Source: an uncultured Lachnospiraceae bacterium
GTDB lineage: Bacteria; Bacillota; Clostridia; Lachnospirales; Lachnospiraceae
Assembly: GCA_910578825.1 (NCBI GenBank)
Contig: CAJTSB010000013.1
Location: 16,143 to 80,142, forward strand
Direction: 5' to 3'
Length of the DNA stretch: 64,000 nt
Made by a program: the position numbers and the translations under genes. Below the pieces are notes generated by a model that was given only the letters and a program-made list of their open reading frames with translations, was not told the DNA's origin and ran no database searches. Each line of letters starts with the position of its first letter. The first letter of the stretch is position 1. Positions 1 through 8,257 of this stretch are shown piece by piece.

Positions 1-140
1 TGACTGTTTTTCTCTGTTTCTTTTGTATTGCACTATCCAATAACGTTACAATTACTTCTGTTCCATCATATGGACGTAAATCTTCCTCTTCTATAATAAC
101 TGCATTCCCCCTGGACGATACCTCTAACCGCTGCTAACAT
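1..140 (-). pseudogene. Frameshifted antitoxin-like gene, 5' part
   Basis: A good ribosome binding site (AAAGGAGG) lies 6 bases before an ATG at 140. The first frame reads MLAAVRGIVQG and then runs to a stop. One frame over, the sequence continues as GNAVIIEEEDLRPYDGTEVI and stays open to the window edge. Together they look like the small antitoxin-type proteins that begin 'M.A.VRGI..G..V.I.E..L..YDGTEVIVT'. The break falls at a run of five G (minus strand, near 107-112); four G would restore one frame. It is therefore either a one-base slip or a sequencing error. The 3' end lies outside the window, so no partner toxin can be seen. Confidence 0.5.
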
Positions 141-271
141 TCGATATACCTCCTTTTCCGGCTTTTATATGCAAATTAGGAAATTTAACATTCGCACTAT
201 TTAAAATTAGAATAACACCGATTTGATATCTATTCAGCCAATGCGCAAAATTCTTCAGCGCTGTTTTTAAT

Positions 272-300
272 TTGCTATATTTGCCATATGCGAGTATACT
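272..300 (+). promoter_or_regulatory. Sigma-A-type promoter of the 188-aa membrane protein
   Basis: TTGCTA (272-277) and TATACT (295-300) are separated by 17 bases. Transcription would start near 307. That removes the upstream ATG at 288 as a start and favours the ATG at 333. Confidence 0.5.
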
Positions 301-332
301 ATAGGAAACGAATAAGGAAACGTGTGAAAATT

Positions 333-899
333 ATGAAAAAAACTGCCGCAATCGGAAATATTTTATTTACCTATCTGATCGCGCTGCTGCCAGTGCTATT
401 ATTTACATATGGAAAAATGGGCGTCTCTACCTTTCTATGGGAACGTCTCTTTTGGGGCAATATCTTCGTCCCATTGGGCTTTACCCTGCTGTTTGGCATC
501 GTGATGTACATTGTCAATATTTTGTTCATTATAAAAGCAAGCCGGGGACGCTGGGACGTCCGGGAGCTTACCCGTACAAATATGCTTGTCAAATTCATCC
601 AGGTTCCGGCATATATCATTATTTTTATTATAGGTCTCCTCTGCTGCCTGATGATATTCACCATCGGGATATCGCTTGCCTTGCTGCTGCTTGACCTGTT
701 CAGCATCGGTCTGACCGGTTTGTTCGCGTGCGCGGCATTCTACCGCTTAAGGAAGGAACAGCTAATTTCAACAAACATGCAGGCGCTTTATTCCCTTGCA
801 TCCTTCCTGTTTTGCGCCGACGTCGTCATCGCCGTCATTGGCTACCGGACGTCCCTGATGCAAACAAAGCCCGCCACAAATCAGGAAACCGTTCCATAA
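333..899 (+). CDS. Multi-pass membrane protein of unknown function
   Basis: A 188-residue protein read from the ATG at 333. An in-frame ATG at 288 exists but lies upstream of the expected transcription start. The protein has about five hydrophobic segments: near residues 7-27 (after a KK start), 37-62, 80-105 (interrupted by RGRWDVREL), 108-135 and 150-172. It ends in a polar tail. I do not recognise the family; the layout fits small uncharacterised membrane proteins of Clostridia. The gene stands alone between a divergent antitoxin remnant and a convergent small gene. Confidence 0.6.
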   Translation: MKKTAAIGNILFTYLIALLPVLLFTYGKMGVSTFLWERLFWGNIFVPLGFTLLFGIVMYIVNILFIIKASRGRWDVRELTRTNMLVKFIQVPAYIIIFIIGLLCCLMIFTIGISLALLLLDLFSIGLTGLFACAAFYRLRKEQLISTNMQALYSLASFLFCADVVIAVIGYRTSLMQTKPATNQETVP

Positions 900-918
900 G
901 GCTGTCTTTTCCAAGCGA

Positions 919-1095
919 TTATGCCTGACGATGGGCAGGTCTGCCATCCAGACAGATATATCTCTGCTCCATCTGTAATTTCCTTACACACAGTACGCCG
1001 CTGATGCACACCGCCAGCACCGCAATTACAAATACCACCATACCGCTTTTCTTTTTATTATCATTGATTCCTGCAAATTCACTTTTCTTTCCCAT
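919..1095 (-). CDS. Small single-pass membrane protein (58 aa)
   Basis: ATG at 1095 is preceded by GAGAGGA and gives 58 codons. The start, MGKKSEFAGINDNKKKSG, is basic and is followed by one hydrophobic helix (about residues 19-36) and a short polar tail. The N-terminal pattern of a charged start, one helix and then KLQMEQ resembles the beginning of DivIC/FtsB-type septum initiators. Those proteins continue into a coiled coil of about 60 residues that is missing here. It may be a truncated relative or an unrelated small membrane protein. Its stop codon is 20 bases beyond the convergent membrane gene. Confidence 0.45.
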   Translation of the reverse strand: MGKKSEFAGINDNKKKSGMVVFVIAVLAVCISGVLCVRKLQMEQRYICLDGRPAHRQA

Positions 1096-1180
1096 GATAA
1101 TGTCCTCTCTTTCGTTTTACTACATACATTTTACCATTCTTTTTTCGGAAAATCCTTAACATCCTTTTATGACTTTCTTA

Positions 1181-1219
1181 AAAAAAGGTAAAAAGAAAAG
1201 GCATCGCCGGGGCGACACC
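1181..1219 (-). terminator. Rho-independent terminator of ilvE
   Basis: On the minus strand, GGTGTCGCC and GGCGATGCC form a 9-bp stem with two G-T pairs (1200-1219). A T-rich run (TTTTCTTTTTACC) follows. It lies 30 bases past the ilvE stop. Confidence 0.8.
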
Positions 1220-1249
1220 CTTTCTGATTCGCAAATTTCTAAGACAGCT

Positions 1250-2314
1250 TTATTTCACCTCTCTGGTCCAGCCATATTTATCCTCTTCATTTCCCCACTG
1301 GATTCCGGTCAGGTAATCATACAGTTTCTGGGTCAGTTCCCCAATCCTGAAATCGTTGACTTTTACAATATCATCCTTGTACATAAATTCTCCAACCGGA
1401 GAGATTACAGCTGCCGTACCGGTTCCGAACGCTTCCTCCAAACTACCGTCATGTCCGGCTTTCATTAAATCCTCAACCGAAAGGTGGGTCTCATTTACCT
1501 TATAGCCCCAGTCTTTTAAAATGTGAATGATGGAATCCCTGGTAACGCCTGGGAGCACGGTTCCCTCTGTGGGCGCAGTGTAAATCTCACCGTCTATTTT
1601 GAACATAATGTTCATAGTTCCTACTTCTTCTACATATTTACGGTTAACGCCGTCCAGCCAGAGAACCTGCGTACAGCCTTTTTCCTCTGCACGTACCTGT
1701 CCTAAAATAGACGCTGCATAGTTACCGCCGCACTTCGTATCTCCGGTACCGCCTTTTACCGCGCGCACCAGCTCATCCTCTACGAGAATTTTTACTGGAT
1801 TGATGCCTTCCGGATAATATGCGCCTACCGGACAGCAGATTACCATAAATTTATAGGATGTTGCCATGTGTACGCCCAATGTCGCCTCCGTTGCAAATAC
1901 AAACGGGCGGATATATAAAGAGGTTCCCGGCTCAGACGGAATCCAGTCCCGTTCTACCTTCACCAGTTCTTCAATAGCCTTTACAAACATATCCTCCGGA
2001 ACTCCCGGCATACAGAGCCTTGCATTGGAATTAATCATTCTGCGGGCATTCATTTCCGGACGGAACAACAAAATCCGGTCATCCTTCGTGCGGTACGCCT
2101 TCAAACCTTCAAATGTCTCCTGCGCATAATGCAGTGTCACACAGGACGGGTTGAGTTCCACCGGGCCGTACGGTTCAATTCTTGCATCATGCCATTCCAT
2201 GCCCTGATCCCAATCCATCACAAACATATAATCCGTCATATACTTGCCAAATCCCAGATTATTCTGATCGGGTTTTTTCTTTAATTTGTCATTTTTGATA
2301 AACTTGATATCCAT
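1250..2314 (-). CDS. ilvE: Branched-chain amino acid aminotransferase
   Basis: PLP-dependent fold-IV aminotransferase that interconverts Val, Leu and Ile with their 2-keto acids in the cytoplasm; it is the last step of their synthesis. The protein has 354 residues from the ATG at 2314, which follows a GGAGGAGCGATT ribosome binding site; the frame also runs upstream without a better start. The Schiff-base lysine is probably K194 in GDTKCGGNYA. The conserved EEVGTMNIMF and LPGVTRDSI blocks follow, as in the long (about 350-aa) BCAT class. It has its own terminator. The ilvB-ilvN genes lie 2.6 kb away on the same strand, separated by unrelated genes. Confidence 0.95.
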   Translation of the reverse strand: MDIKFIKNDKLKKKPDQNNLGFGKYMTDYMFVMDWDQGMEWHDARIEPYGPVELNPSCVTLHYAQETFEGLKAYRTKDDRILLFRPEMNARRMINSNARLCMPGVPEDMFVKAIEELVKVERDWIPSEPGTSLYIRPFVFATEATLGVHMATSYKFMVICCPVGAYYPEGINPVKILVEDELVRAVKGGTGDTKCGGNYAASILGQVRAEEKGCTQVLWLDGVNRKYVEEVGTMNIMFKIDGEIYTAPTEGTVLPGVTRDSIIHILKDWGYKVNETHLSVEDLMKAGHDGSLEEAFGTGTAAVISPVGEFMYKDDIVKVNDFRIGELTQKLYDYLTGIQWGNEEDKYGWTREVK

Positions 2315-2450
2315 AATCGCTCCTCCATCCTGTTCTTCTCTAATTGTTTTTTTAATTATTATACTTTTTTTCCCGACTGTCAAGATTATTCTCCGCGCTT
2401 ATACTCCTCATAACTTTTTTTCATATTCACATATGCAAAATTCATAAAAT

Positions 2451-2469
2451 GTTGTATACTGAATACAAC
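2451..2469. promoter_or_regulatory. Inverted repeat overlapping the -10 of the flavin reductase gene
   Basis: GTTGTAT and ATACAAC are perfect 7-base arms around ACTGA. The left arm and centre contain TATACT (2455-2460), a good -10 box. A repressor binding here would block transcription. The regulator is not identifiable from this window. Confidence 0.45.
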
Positions 2470-2495
2470 TACAAATTAGCAAAGGAGAAATTATC

Positions 2496-3011
2496 ATGCA
2501 TCACTTTCAACCCTATCCGATTGATTTACTTGAAATCAATCCTTTCACTAAAATTGCAAATGAATGGATGCTGGTTGCGGCAGGCAACCAGGAAAAGGTT
2601 AATGCTTTGACTGCAAGCTGGGGCGGTCTCGGAGTTCTTTGGGGAAAGAATGTTGCCTTTATCTTTATCCGTCAAAGCAGATATACCAAAGAATTCATAG
2701 ACAGAGAAATCTGCTTTTCCTGTAACTTTTTCGATGAAAAGTTCAAAAACGATCTCAAATATTTCGGGATTGTCACAGGCAGAATAGAGGACAAGTTCAA
2801 GGCCTCCAAGCTCACCGTAGCATTTCGAGATGACGTTCCCTATGTCGATGAGGGAAATTTCCTCATATTATGTAAGAAAATGGCTGCCGTTCCCATAACG
2901 GAAGCGCATTTCCTGGATCCGGAAATCAAAGAAAAATGGTATTCCGGCAAAGATGACGGCAACATACACACTCTATATGTCGGGGAAATATTAGAAGTAT
3001 TGGCAAGATAA
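2496..3011 (+). CDS. Flavin reductase-like FMN-binding protein
   Basis: A 171-residue protein of the flavin reductase-like (DIM6/NTAB) split-barrel family, which binds FMN and often reduces it with NAD(P)H. Typical signs are the NALTASWGGLG segment, the IFIRQSRYTKEFI strand-helix and CFSCNFFDE. The start at 2496 follows AAAGGAGAAATTATC. Length and pattern match the short clostridial members that act on unknown substrates. It is a single-gene unit with an operator-like palindrome upstream and a large hairpin downstream. The true electron acceptor cannot be told from sequence. Confidence 0.8.
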   Translation: MHHFQPYPIDLLEINPFTKIANEWMLVAAGNQEKVNALTASWGGLGVLWGKNVAFIFIRQSRYTKEFIDREICFSCNFFDEKFKNDLKYFGIVTGRIEDKFKASKLTVAFRDDVPYVDEGNFLILCKKMAAVPITEAHFLDPEIKEKWYSGKDDGNIHTLYVGEILEVLAR

Positions 3012-3024
3012 GCCTGCAGAATAT

Positions 3025-3090
3025 AAGCTGAAATCCCCATCGTACAGACGTGTTTTGGTTCCGCCTGCCGTATGGGGATTTTACAGCTTT
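3025..3090. terminator. Large hairpin between convergent genes
   Basis: AAGCTGaAATCCCCAT (3025-3040) pairs with ATGGGGATT..CAGCTTTT (3072-3090) around a 31-base loop. T-rich flanks occur on both strands. It probably ends both the flavin reductase and the recombinase transcripts. Confidence 0.6.
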
Positions 3091-3100
3091 TCCTACACTT

Positions 3101-3709
3101 TTATATTTCCATACTGCAATCTCCTTCTCGAAGAATCCGGTAAAACGTAGACTTACTTATCTTACATTTCCCAAGAACTTCCCCAAACGTAATTTTCTTA
3201 CTCCTCCAGGCTTTGACAATATCCTCAAAATCATCCGGTATGTTCGCCCTGGGTCTTCCAAACCTTACCCCCCTTGCCTGTGCGGCTGCAATTCCTTCCT
3301 GCTGGCGTTTTCTGATATTCGTTCGTTCTGATTCCGCCACAAAAGACAAAATCTGTAACGTCAAATCTGCGATGAACGTACCCATCAGATCCTTTCCATT
3401 GCGCGTATCCAGAAGAGGCATATCCAGTACGCAGATATCCACACAAATCTCCTTTGTGAGGATGCGCCACTGATTCTGCACTTCCTCATAGTTGCGCCCC
3501 AATCGGTCTATACTCAAAATATAAAGCAAATCCCCTTTGCACATTGCTCCCAACATCCTGGCATATTGAGGACGTACAAAATCCTTCCCGGATTGTTTAT
3601 CCATGTAAATATTGGACACCGGAACTTTTCGCTCCCGCATCGCCCTCATCTGCCTGTCCTCGTTCTGATCCATGCTTGACACACGGATGTAACCATAAAT
3701 TTTTCCCAT
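3101..3709 (-). CDS. Serine recombinase, resolvase/invertase type
   Basis: A 202-residue small serine recombinase. The catalytic domain starts GYIRVSSMDQ, with the nucleophile probably S11, and carries the DRLGR arginine block near residue 70. The long helix SERTNIRKRQQEGIAAAQARG leads into a C-terminal helix-turn-helix (about residues 165-198, ending KISKSTFYRILREG). Such enzymes resolve or invert DNA between short sites. The start follows AAGGAGGAATTCGT. There is no transposase, plasmid gene or obvious invertible segment beside it, so it is an orphan whose target is unknown. It could be a domesticated invertase or a leftover of a lost element. Confidence 0.9.
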   Translation of the reverse strand: MGKIYGYIRVSSMDQNEDRQMRAMRERKVPVSNIYMDKQSGKDFVRPQYARMLGAMCKGDLLYILSIDRLGRNYEEVQNQWRILTKEICVDICVLDMPLLDTRNGKDLMGTFIADLTLQILSFVAESERTNIRKRQQEGIAAAQARGVRFGRPRANIPDDFEDIVKAWRSKKITFGEVLGKCKISKSTFYRILREGDCSMEI

Positions 3710-3840
3710 ACGAATTCCTCCTTAGTAAATTGTTATCCTGGATAAGATAAAAAAGGTATGTCTACTGCATACTCTGCAATAAACATACCTGAAAAAAGCA
3801 AATCCGTATTCAATTTTTTGTTCTTCTTCAAAATTCTTAT

Positions 3841-4362
3841 TTATCCGATCTGTATCTGGCACATCTCCATCGTCGCCAGCGCCGCACGGTGCGTTTCCGG
3901 AGTTACCCCGGCGCAGCAATTTTTGTCCACCAGGATTTCCGTCTCCGGCATCGCCGCCTTAAGCAGCAGGGCGTTGCTCACCACGCAGATATCCGTGCAG
4001 AGCCCGACCAGCTCTATAGCAATCGGCTCTTTCTCATTCTCCTCACGCAGCATTTCCATCAAAGCCACCGAGCCAAACGTCGGCTTGTCAATGATATGAG
4101 CCTTGTCTGCCTGCGCCTCAATCTGCGGATGGAGCTGCCAGCCTTCGGTGCCCTTCACGCAATGGACAACCGGAAGTTTTCTTCCTTCTGCTGTCTGAAG
4201 GTAATCTTCTCCATGCGTATCCCTTGTCACATAAATATCCGCTTTATCATAGGATTTCATCTTCTCAGCCACCAAATCTACAATCGCCTGCGCGTTGGCA
4301 GTCCCCAGAGAACCGTCGATAAAATCCTTCTGCATATCCACTACAACCAATATTCTCCGCAT
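3841..4362 (-). CDS. Isochorismatase-family cysteine hydrolase, nicotinamidase-like
   Basis: A 173-residue cysteine hydrolase. The catalytic Asp is in VVDMQKDF (residue 9), the cysteine is in GLCTDICVVSNALL, and a DTHGEDY..VVHCVKGT segment resembles the metal-binding part of nicotinamidases. Nicotinamidase converts nicotinamide to nicotinate for NAD salvage, but close relatives act on other amides, so the substrate is uncertain. The length is slightly short for PncA. It lies just downstream of ilvN (13 bases), so it may be co-transcribed with ilvBN, although no pathway link is obvious. Confidence 0.8.
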   Translation of the reverse strand: MRRILVVVDMQKDFIDGSLGTANAQAIVDLVAEKMKSYDKADIYVTRDTHGEDYLQTAEGRKLPVVHCVKGTEGWQLHPQIEAQADKAHIIDKPTFGSVALMEMLREENEKEPIAIELVGLCTDICVVSNALLLKAAMPETEILVDKNCCAGVTPETHRAALATMEMCQIQIG

Positions 4363-4375
4363 ATCATGCCCTTCC

Positions 4376-4900
4376 TTATTTTCGAAAATACTCTGACCTT
4401 CCGGCGCAGGAAGTGCTGATGGACTCTATCGCCACTCCCCCGCCACGGACAATCTCTATGTGTTTGAATTTGCTTCGTAACAAATCAATCAGCTCATTGT
4501 TGCGCCGCTCCGTCGCCTTACATTCCAGTAGAATACTGTCTGTGCCGATATCCGCAACTTCCACATGGAATACCTGCGCAATCTGAAACAGCTCTGCCTT
4601 GTCCTCCACGGTACACTCTTTCACCTTTGCAAAAAGAATTTCCTTCATATGAATCGGCAAATCTGTAAAATCCATGACCTTGATTACCTCGACCATGCGG
4701 TTTAACTGTTTCTTAATCTGTTCAAATGTAATGTCGTCACTGGTCACGCAGATCGTCATGCGCGAAACCGTCTCATCCTCTGTAGTTCCCACCGTAAGGC
4801 TCTGCAGGTTATAGGATTTCCCGGAAAAAAGACCGGAAACTTTTGCCAGAACGCCCACCTGATTTTCCACATACAATGCAATCCATCTGTTTTTCGTCAT
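4376..4900 (-). CDS. ilvN: Acetolactate synthase small (regulatory) subunit
   Basis: A 174-residue regulatory subunit of acetohydroxyacid synthase. The N-terminal ACT domain starts RWIALYVENQVGVLAKVSGLF, and a second C-terminal domain holds the VEDKAELFQIAQVF and IVRGGGVAIES segments. It binds valine for feedback inhibition and stimulates the large subunit. It follows ilvB by 18 bases in the same operon. The start at 4900 has AAAGGAGACGGGACTG upstream. Length is typical of the family. Confidence 0.95.
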   Translation of the reverse strand: MTKNRWIALYVENQVGVLAKVSGLFSGKSYNLQSLTVGTTEDETVSRMTICVTSDDITFEQIKKQLNRMVEVIKVMDFTDLPIHMKEILFAKVKECTVEDKAELFQIAQVFHVEVADIGTDSILLECKATERRNNELIDLLRSKFKHIEIVRGGGVAIESISTSCAGRSEYFRK

Positions 4901-4918
4901 CAGTCCCGTCTCCTTTCC

Positions 4919-6643
4919 TTATTTTAAAATCATCTCCGTCATGGGATTCCCGCCTTTTACCATGGGGAGCACGATCTCCTCCGTGGCAATCATAAATTCA
5001 ATCAGCACCGGCGTATCGCACTGTTTCGCCTGCTCCAATGCTGCTGCTATCTCTTCCTTCGCAGAAACACGAATGCCGCATGCGCCATAGCTCTCGGCAA
5101 GTTTTACGAAATCCGGCTCGTAAGGCGGACACTGTTCCCCCGGTCCTTTACAATCCCCCGGACAGCCTTTGCGTCTCCTCAGACAGGTGGCCTCATAACG
5201 TTTGCCATAGAAAAGCTGCTGCATCTGGCGCACCATGCCCAGATAATAATTATTAAAAATACACACAATGACGTTTGCCTCCTGCGCCATGGCCGTTGCA
5301 AGCTCCTGAATATTCATCTGCATACCGCCGTCGCCGCTGATACAGATGACCGGTTTATCCGGGCAGCCAATCTTGGCTCCGATTGCCGCAGGAAATCCGA
5401 ATCCCATCGTCCCTAAGCCCCCGGATGTGATGAATTGTTTCTTCTCATTCAGCTCAATATACTGGGTCGCCCACATCTGATGTTGCCCGACGTCCGTTAC
5501 GATAATTCCTTCCGGAAATTTCTCATTGATCTCTTCGATAATCATCTGCGGCGTCATGCCCCGGTCTCTGCGCATTTCCAGAGGATTTTCCTTATCCCAC
5601 TCCCGAATCTGTGCAAGCCATTCCTCCGTATCCTGAGGAGTGACCCACTCCAGCAGTTTTTCCAACGCCAGATTAGCATCCCCAACGATTGGCACGTCCA
5701 CCACCACGTTTCGGGAAATAGACGCCGTATCGATATCCACATGGACAATCTGCGCATGTGGAGCAAATTCATTCAAATCTCCGGTAATGCGGTCATTGAA
5801 CCTGGTTCCAATCGAAAACAACACATCGCACTCACCGACTGCCATATTTGCCGCATAACGGCCATGCATTCCGCTGTTGCCGATATAATAAGGATGATCC
5901 GTGGGAATTGCACCCTTTCCCATAATCGTTGTCACCACCGGAATCTTTGTCTTTTCCACCAATTGCAGCAATCCGACATTCGCCTTTGCGATATTGATAC
6001 CGCCCCCTGCCAAAATCAACGGTCTCTTCGCCGCCTTCAAAAGTTTGTAACCTTTTTTCAACTGTCCAATATGTACGCTGGAATTCGGCTTATATCCGCG
6101 TATGGAGACAGACTGAGGATATTCCCCCGGTCCCATCGCTGTCTGGACATCTTTCGGCAGGTCAATCAATACAGGTCCCGGTTTGCCGCTCCTTGCAATA
6201 TGAAACGCCATTTTGAGAATCTTCCCTAAATCCTTGCGGTCTCGAACCGTCACGCCATACTTGGTAATACTTCTCGTCATTCCGACAATATCAACCTCCT
6301 GAAAGGCGTCGTTTCCAATTAAATTCAACGGCACCTGTCCCGTAATGCACACCAGGGGAATATTGTCATAATGCGCGTCTGCAAGCCCGGTCATGATATT
6401 GGTCGCGCCAGGTCCGCTTGTCACGAGACAGACGCCCACCCTCCCGGTAGCGCGGGCATAGCCTTCCGCCTCATGGATCAGCCCCTGTTCATGCCGGGGC
6501 AGTACCAGCTCAATCTCTTCATGTTTATATAATTCATCCAGAATATCGGTCACCATCCCGCCGGGATAGCCAAACACCGTATCTACGCCCTCCTCTAAAA
6601 GCGCTTTTACAAATAATTTCTTTCCTGTAATATCCATTGCCAT
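4919..6643 (-). CDS. ilvB: Acetolactate synthase large (catalytic) subunit
   Basis: The catalytic thiamine-diphosphate enzyme that joins pyruvate with pyruvate or 2-ketobutyrate in Val/Leu/Ile synthesis. The 574-residue form starts at the ATG at 6643 (GAGGTGAAACAGATT upstream); the frame extends 12 codons further without a ribosome site. The ThDP glutamate lies in LPRHEQGLIHEAEGYAR, and the Mg/ThDP motif in CISGDGGMQMNIQELATA. An unusual feature is a cysteine-rich insertion near residue 490 (CLRRRKGCPGDC, then GEQCPPYEPD), absent from the enterobacterial enzymes. I have seen similar insertions in Lachnospiraceae relatives, so it is probably lineage-specific. No T-box or long attenuator leader is visible upstream. 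Confidence 0.95.
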   Translation of the reverse strand: MAMDITGKKLFVKALLEEGVDTVFGYPGGMVTDILDELYKHEEIELVLPRHEQGLIHEAEGYARATGRVGVCLVTSGPGATNIMTGLADAHYDNIPLVCITGQVPLNLIGNDAFQEVDIVGMTRSITKYGVTVRDRKDLGKILKMAFHIARSGKPGPVLIDLPKDVQTAMGPGEYPQSVSIRGYKPNSSVHIGQLKKGYKLLKAAKRPLILAGGGINIAKANVGLLQLVEKTKIPVVTTIMGKGAIPTDHPYYIGNSGMHGRYAANMAVGECDVLFSIGTRFNDRITGDLNEFAPHAQIVHVDIDTASISRNVVVDVPIVGDANLALEKLLEWVTPQDTEEWLAQIREWDKENPLEMRRDRGMTPQMIIEEINEKFPEGIIVTDVGQHQMWATQYIELNEKKQFITSGGLGTMGFGFPAAIGAKIGCPDKPVICISGDGGMQMNIQELATAMAQEANVIVCIFNNYYLGMVRQMQQLFYGKRYEATCLRRRKGCPGDCKGPGEQCPPYEPDFVKLAESYGACGIRVSAKEEIAAALEQAKQCDTPVLIEFMIATEEIVLPMVKGGNPMTEMILK

Positions 6644-6741
6644 AATCTGTTTCACCTCAACTCGAAATCCCCGCCACAACCCGGGGGAAAGATAGTTTTC
6701 CTGTTATTGTATCAGAAAATGTTTCATTGTGGAAGTCCTTT

Positions 6742-7692
6742 TTATATCAACCCCAGCATCCTCAACAAAAAAATCCAGCCCGTCAGCGTAAAAGATGCAA
6801 GAACAGTCGTCATCACGACAATACTGGCCGTGAGGGTTCCATCATTTTTCATGTTCTTTGCCATAATATAACAGCTCGGCGTGGTGGGAGATGCAAGCAT
6901 AATCAAAATGCCAATCATCTTCTCGCCCGTAAATCCCATAGCTGCCGCCACCGGAAGAAGTACCGCCGGCTGGAGCAAAAGCTTGATGAAGGACGCCGCA
7001 AGCGTCGGCTTTACCTTCGTCAACGCCTTCCTGCCCTCAAATCCTGCCCCCAGAGACACCAACGCCAGCGGCGTTGCCATCTGGGCAATATTTGCCACGG
7101 TTTTATCCACCAATGACGGAAAATGCATCCCGCACAGTGAAACGATCAGCCCCAGAAAGATACTGATGATAATCGGATTTTTCAGGATATTGATACACGC
7201 CTGACGAATTTTACCCGCGCTATCCGTATGTTCATCCCATTCTCCCTCAAAGGTCAGGACAATCACAGAATAAATATTGTAGAGCGGAACTGCGCCGACA
7301 ATCATCAGCGGTCCCATCGCCGACTGCCCATACAGGTTCTGGATAAACGCCAGCCCCATAACTGCCGCACTGCTGCGGAAACTTGCCTGCACAAACGCCC
7401 CCGTCATATACTTATCCTTAAGGAACAATTTTGTCCCTCCCCAGATAAGCCAGAAACAAACAGAACTTGCAATCGCACAAAACAACACGTAATGTAAATC
7501 AAATACCTCCCGAATATCTACAGACGAGATATCCCGAAACAACAGAAACGGCAGCGTCACCTGAAAATTAAATTTATTCGCCACCGTGACAAAATTATCG
7601 TTAAGCATCCCTGTCTGTTTCAATCCCCATCCCAGCGCCATCACCAGGAAAATCGGAACGGTCACATTGATGCTGAAAATAAAATTCTGCAT
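6742..7692 (-). CDS. AEC-family transporter (auxin efflux carrier type)
   Basis: A 316-residue integral membrane protein with about ten hydrophobic segments in two halves, typical of the AEC/malonate carrier family. It starts NFIFSINVTVPIFLVMALGWGLKQTG. A conserved unwound-helix region, LASPTTPSCYIMAKNM, is near residue 265. Bacterial members export or import organic acids, but the substrate here is unknown. It lies between ilvB and folA on the same strand. The ribosome site is AAAGGATAAAAA. There is no sign of truncation. Confidence 0.85.
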   Translation of the reverse strand: MQNFIFSINVTVPIFLVMALGWGLKQTGMLNDNFVTVANKFNFQVTLPFLLFRDISSVDIREVFDLHYVLFCAIASSVCFWLIWGGTKLFLKDKYMTGAFVQASFRSSAAVMGLAFIQNLYGQSAMGPLMIVGAVPLYNIYSVIVLTFEGEWDEHTDSAGKIRQACINILKNPIIISIFLGLIVSLCGMHFPSLVDKTVANIAQMATPLALVSLGAGFEGRKALTKVKPTLAASFIKLLLQPAVLLPVAAAMGFTGEKMIGILIMLASPTTPSCYIMAKNMKNDGTLTASIVVMTTVLASFTLTGWIFLLRMLGLI

Positions 7693-7737
7693 TTTTTATC
7701 CTTTCATGAATACGCGTCCTTTTCCATGAATTCCTGC

Positions 7738-8235
7738 TTAATTTACAGAATGATTTCGATACGTTACAAAGTAATACTCCAAATCAAAATACGTCTGCTC
7801 TTCGCTCTCCTCCACAATCTGCCATGCATCCATTTGATCCAGATTGGGAAACCATGCGTCCGCCTGATAAGCATAATCAATTTTGGTTATATATGCCGTA
7901 TCGCATTGCTCCAAAAGCTGCCGATATATGCTCTCACCGCCGATTACATAGACGTCCTCGCTCTTATAGTTTTGAAGTTCCCCGGTCAATTCTTCCATGC
8001 TGTGTACGGCAATCACGCCCTCCGGCTGATACGTTACGTCTTTGCTCAGAACAATATTGATACGATCCTTTAAAGGCTGTCCCCCCGGAAAGCTTTCCAG
8101 CGTCTTCCTTCCCATGACGACTACTTTTCCAATCGTCATCCGCCGGAAACGTTTCAAATCATCGGATATATGCACCAGCAATTTGTTATTCATGCCGATT
8201 GCCCAGTTTTTATCAACTGCTGCAATTAAGTTCAT
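7738..8235 (-). CDS. folA: Dihydrofolate reductase
   Basis: A 165-residue enzyme reducing dihydrofolate to tetrahydrofolate with NADPH. It shows the N-terminal MNLIAAVDKNWAIGMNNKLL, the IGKVVVMGRKTLESFPGG cofactor loop and the DVYVIGGESIYRQLL block with the glycine pair. It lies 22 bases downstream of thyA, matching the functional link: thymidylate synthase produces dihydrofolate, which this enzyme recycles. The start follows GAGGAGGGACGCAT. Confidence 0.95.
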   Translation of the reverse strand: MNLIAAVDKNWAIGMNNKLLVHISDDLKRFRRMTIGKVVVMGRKTLESFPGGQPLKDRINIVLSKDVTYQPEGVIAVHSMEELTGELQNYKSEDVYVIGGESIYRQLLEQCDTAYITKIDYAYQADAWFPNLDQMDAWQIVEESEEQTYFDLEYYFVTYRNHSVN

Positions 8236-8257
8236 ATGCGTCCCTCCTCAGGTCATT

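Noticed and set aside
3025..3090. Inversion site of the adjacent serine recombinase
   Set aside because: The inverted repeat encloses only 31 bases and has terminator-like T runs; an invertible segment would be longer and contain a promoter or gene.
6644..6741. T-box or attenuator before ilvB
   Set aside because: Only about 100 bases to the transporter gene and no T-box motif or terminator pair.
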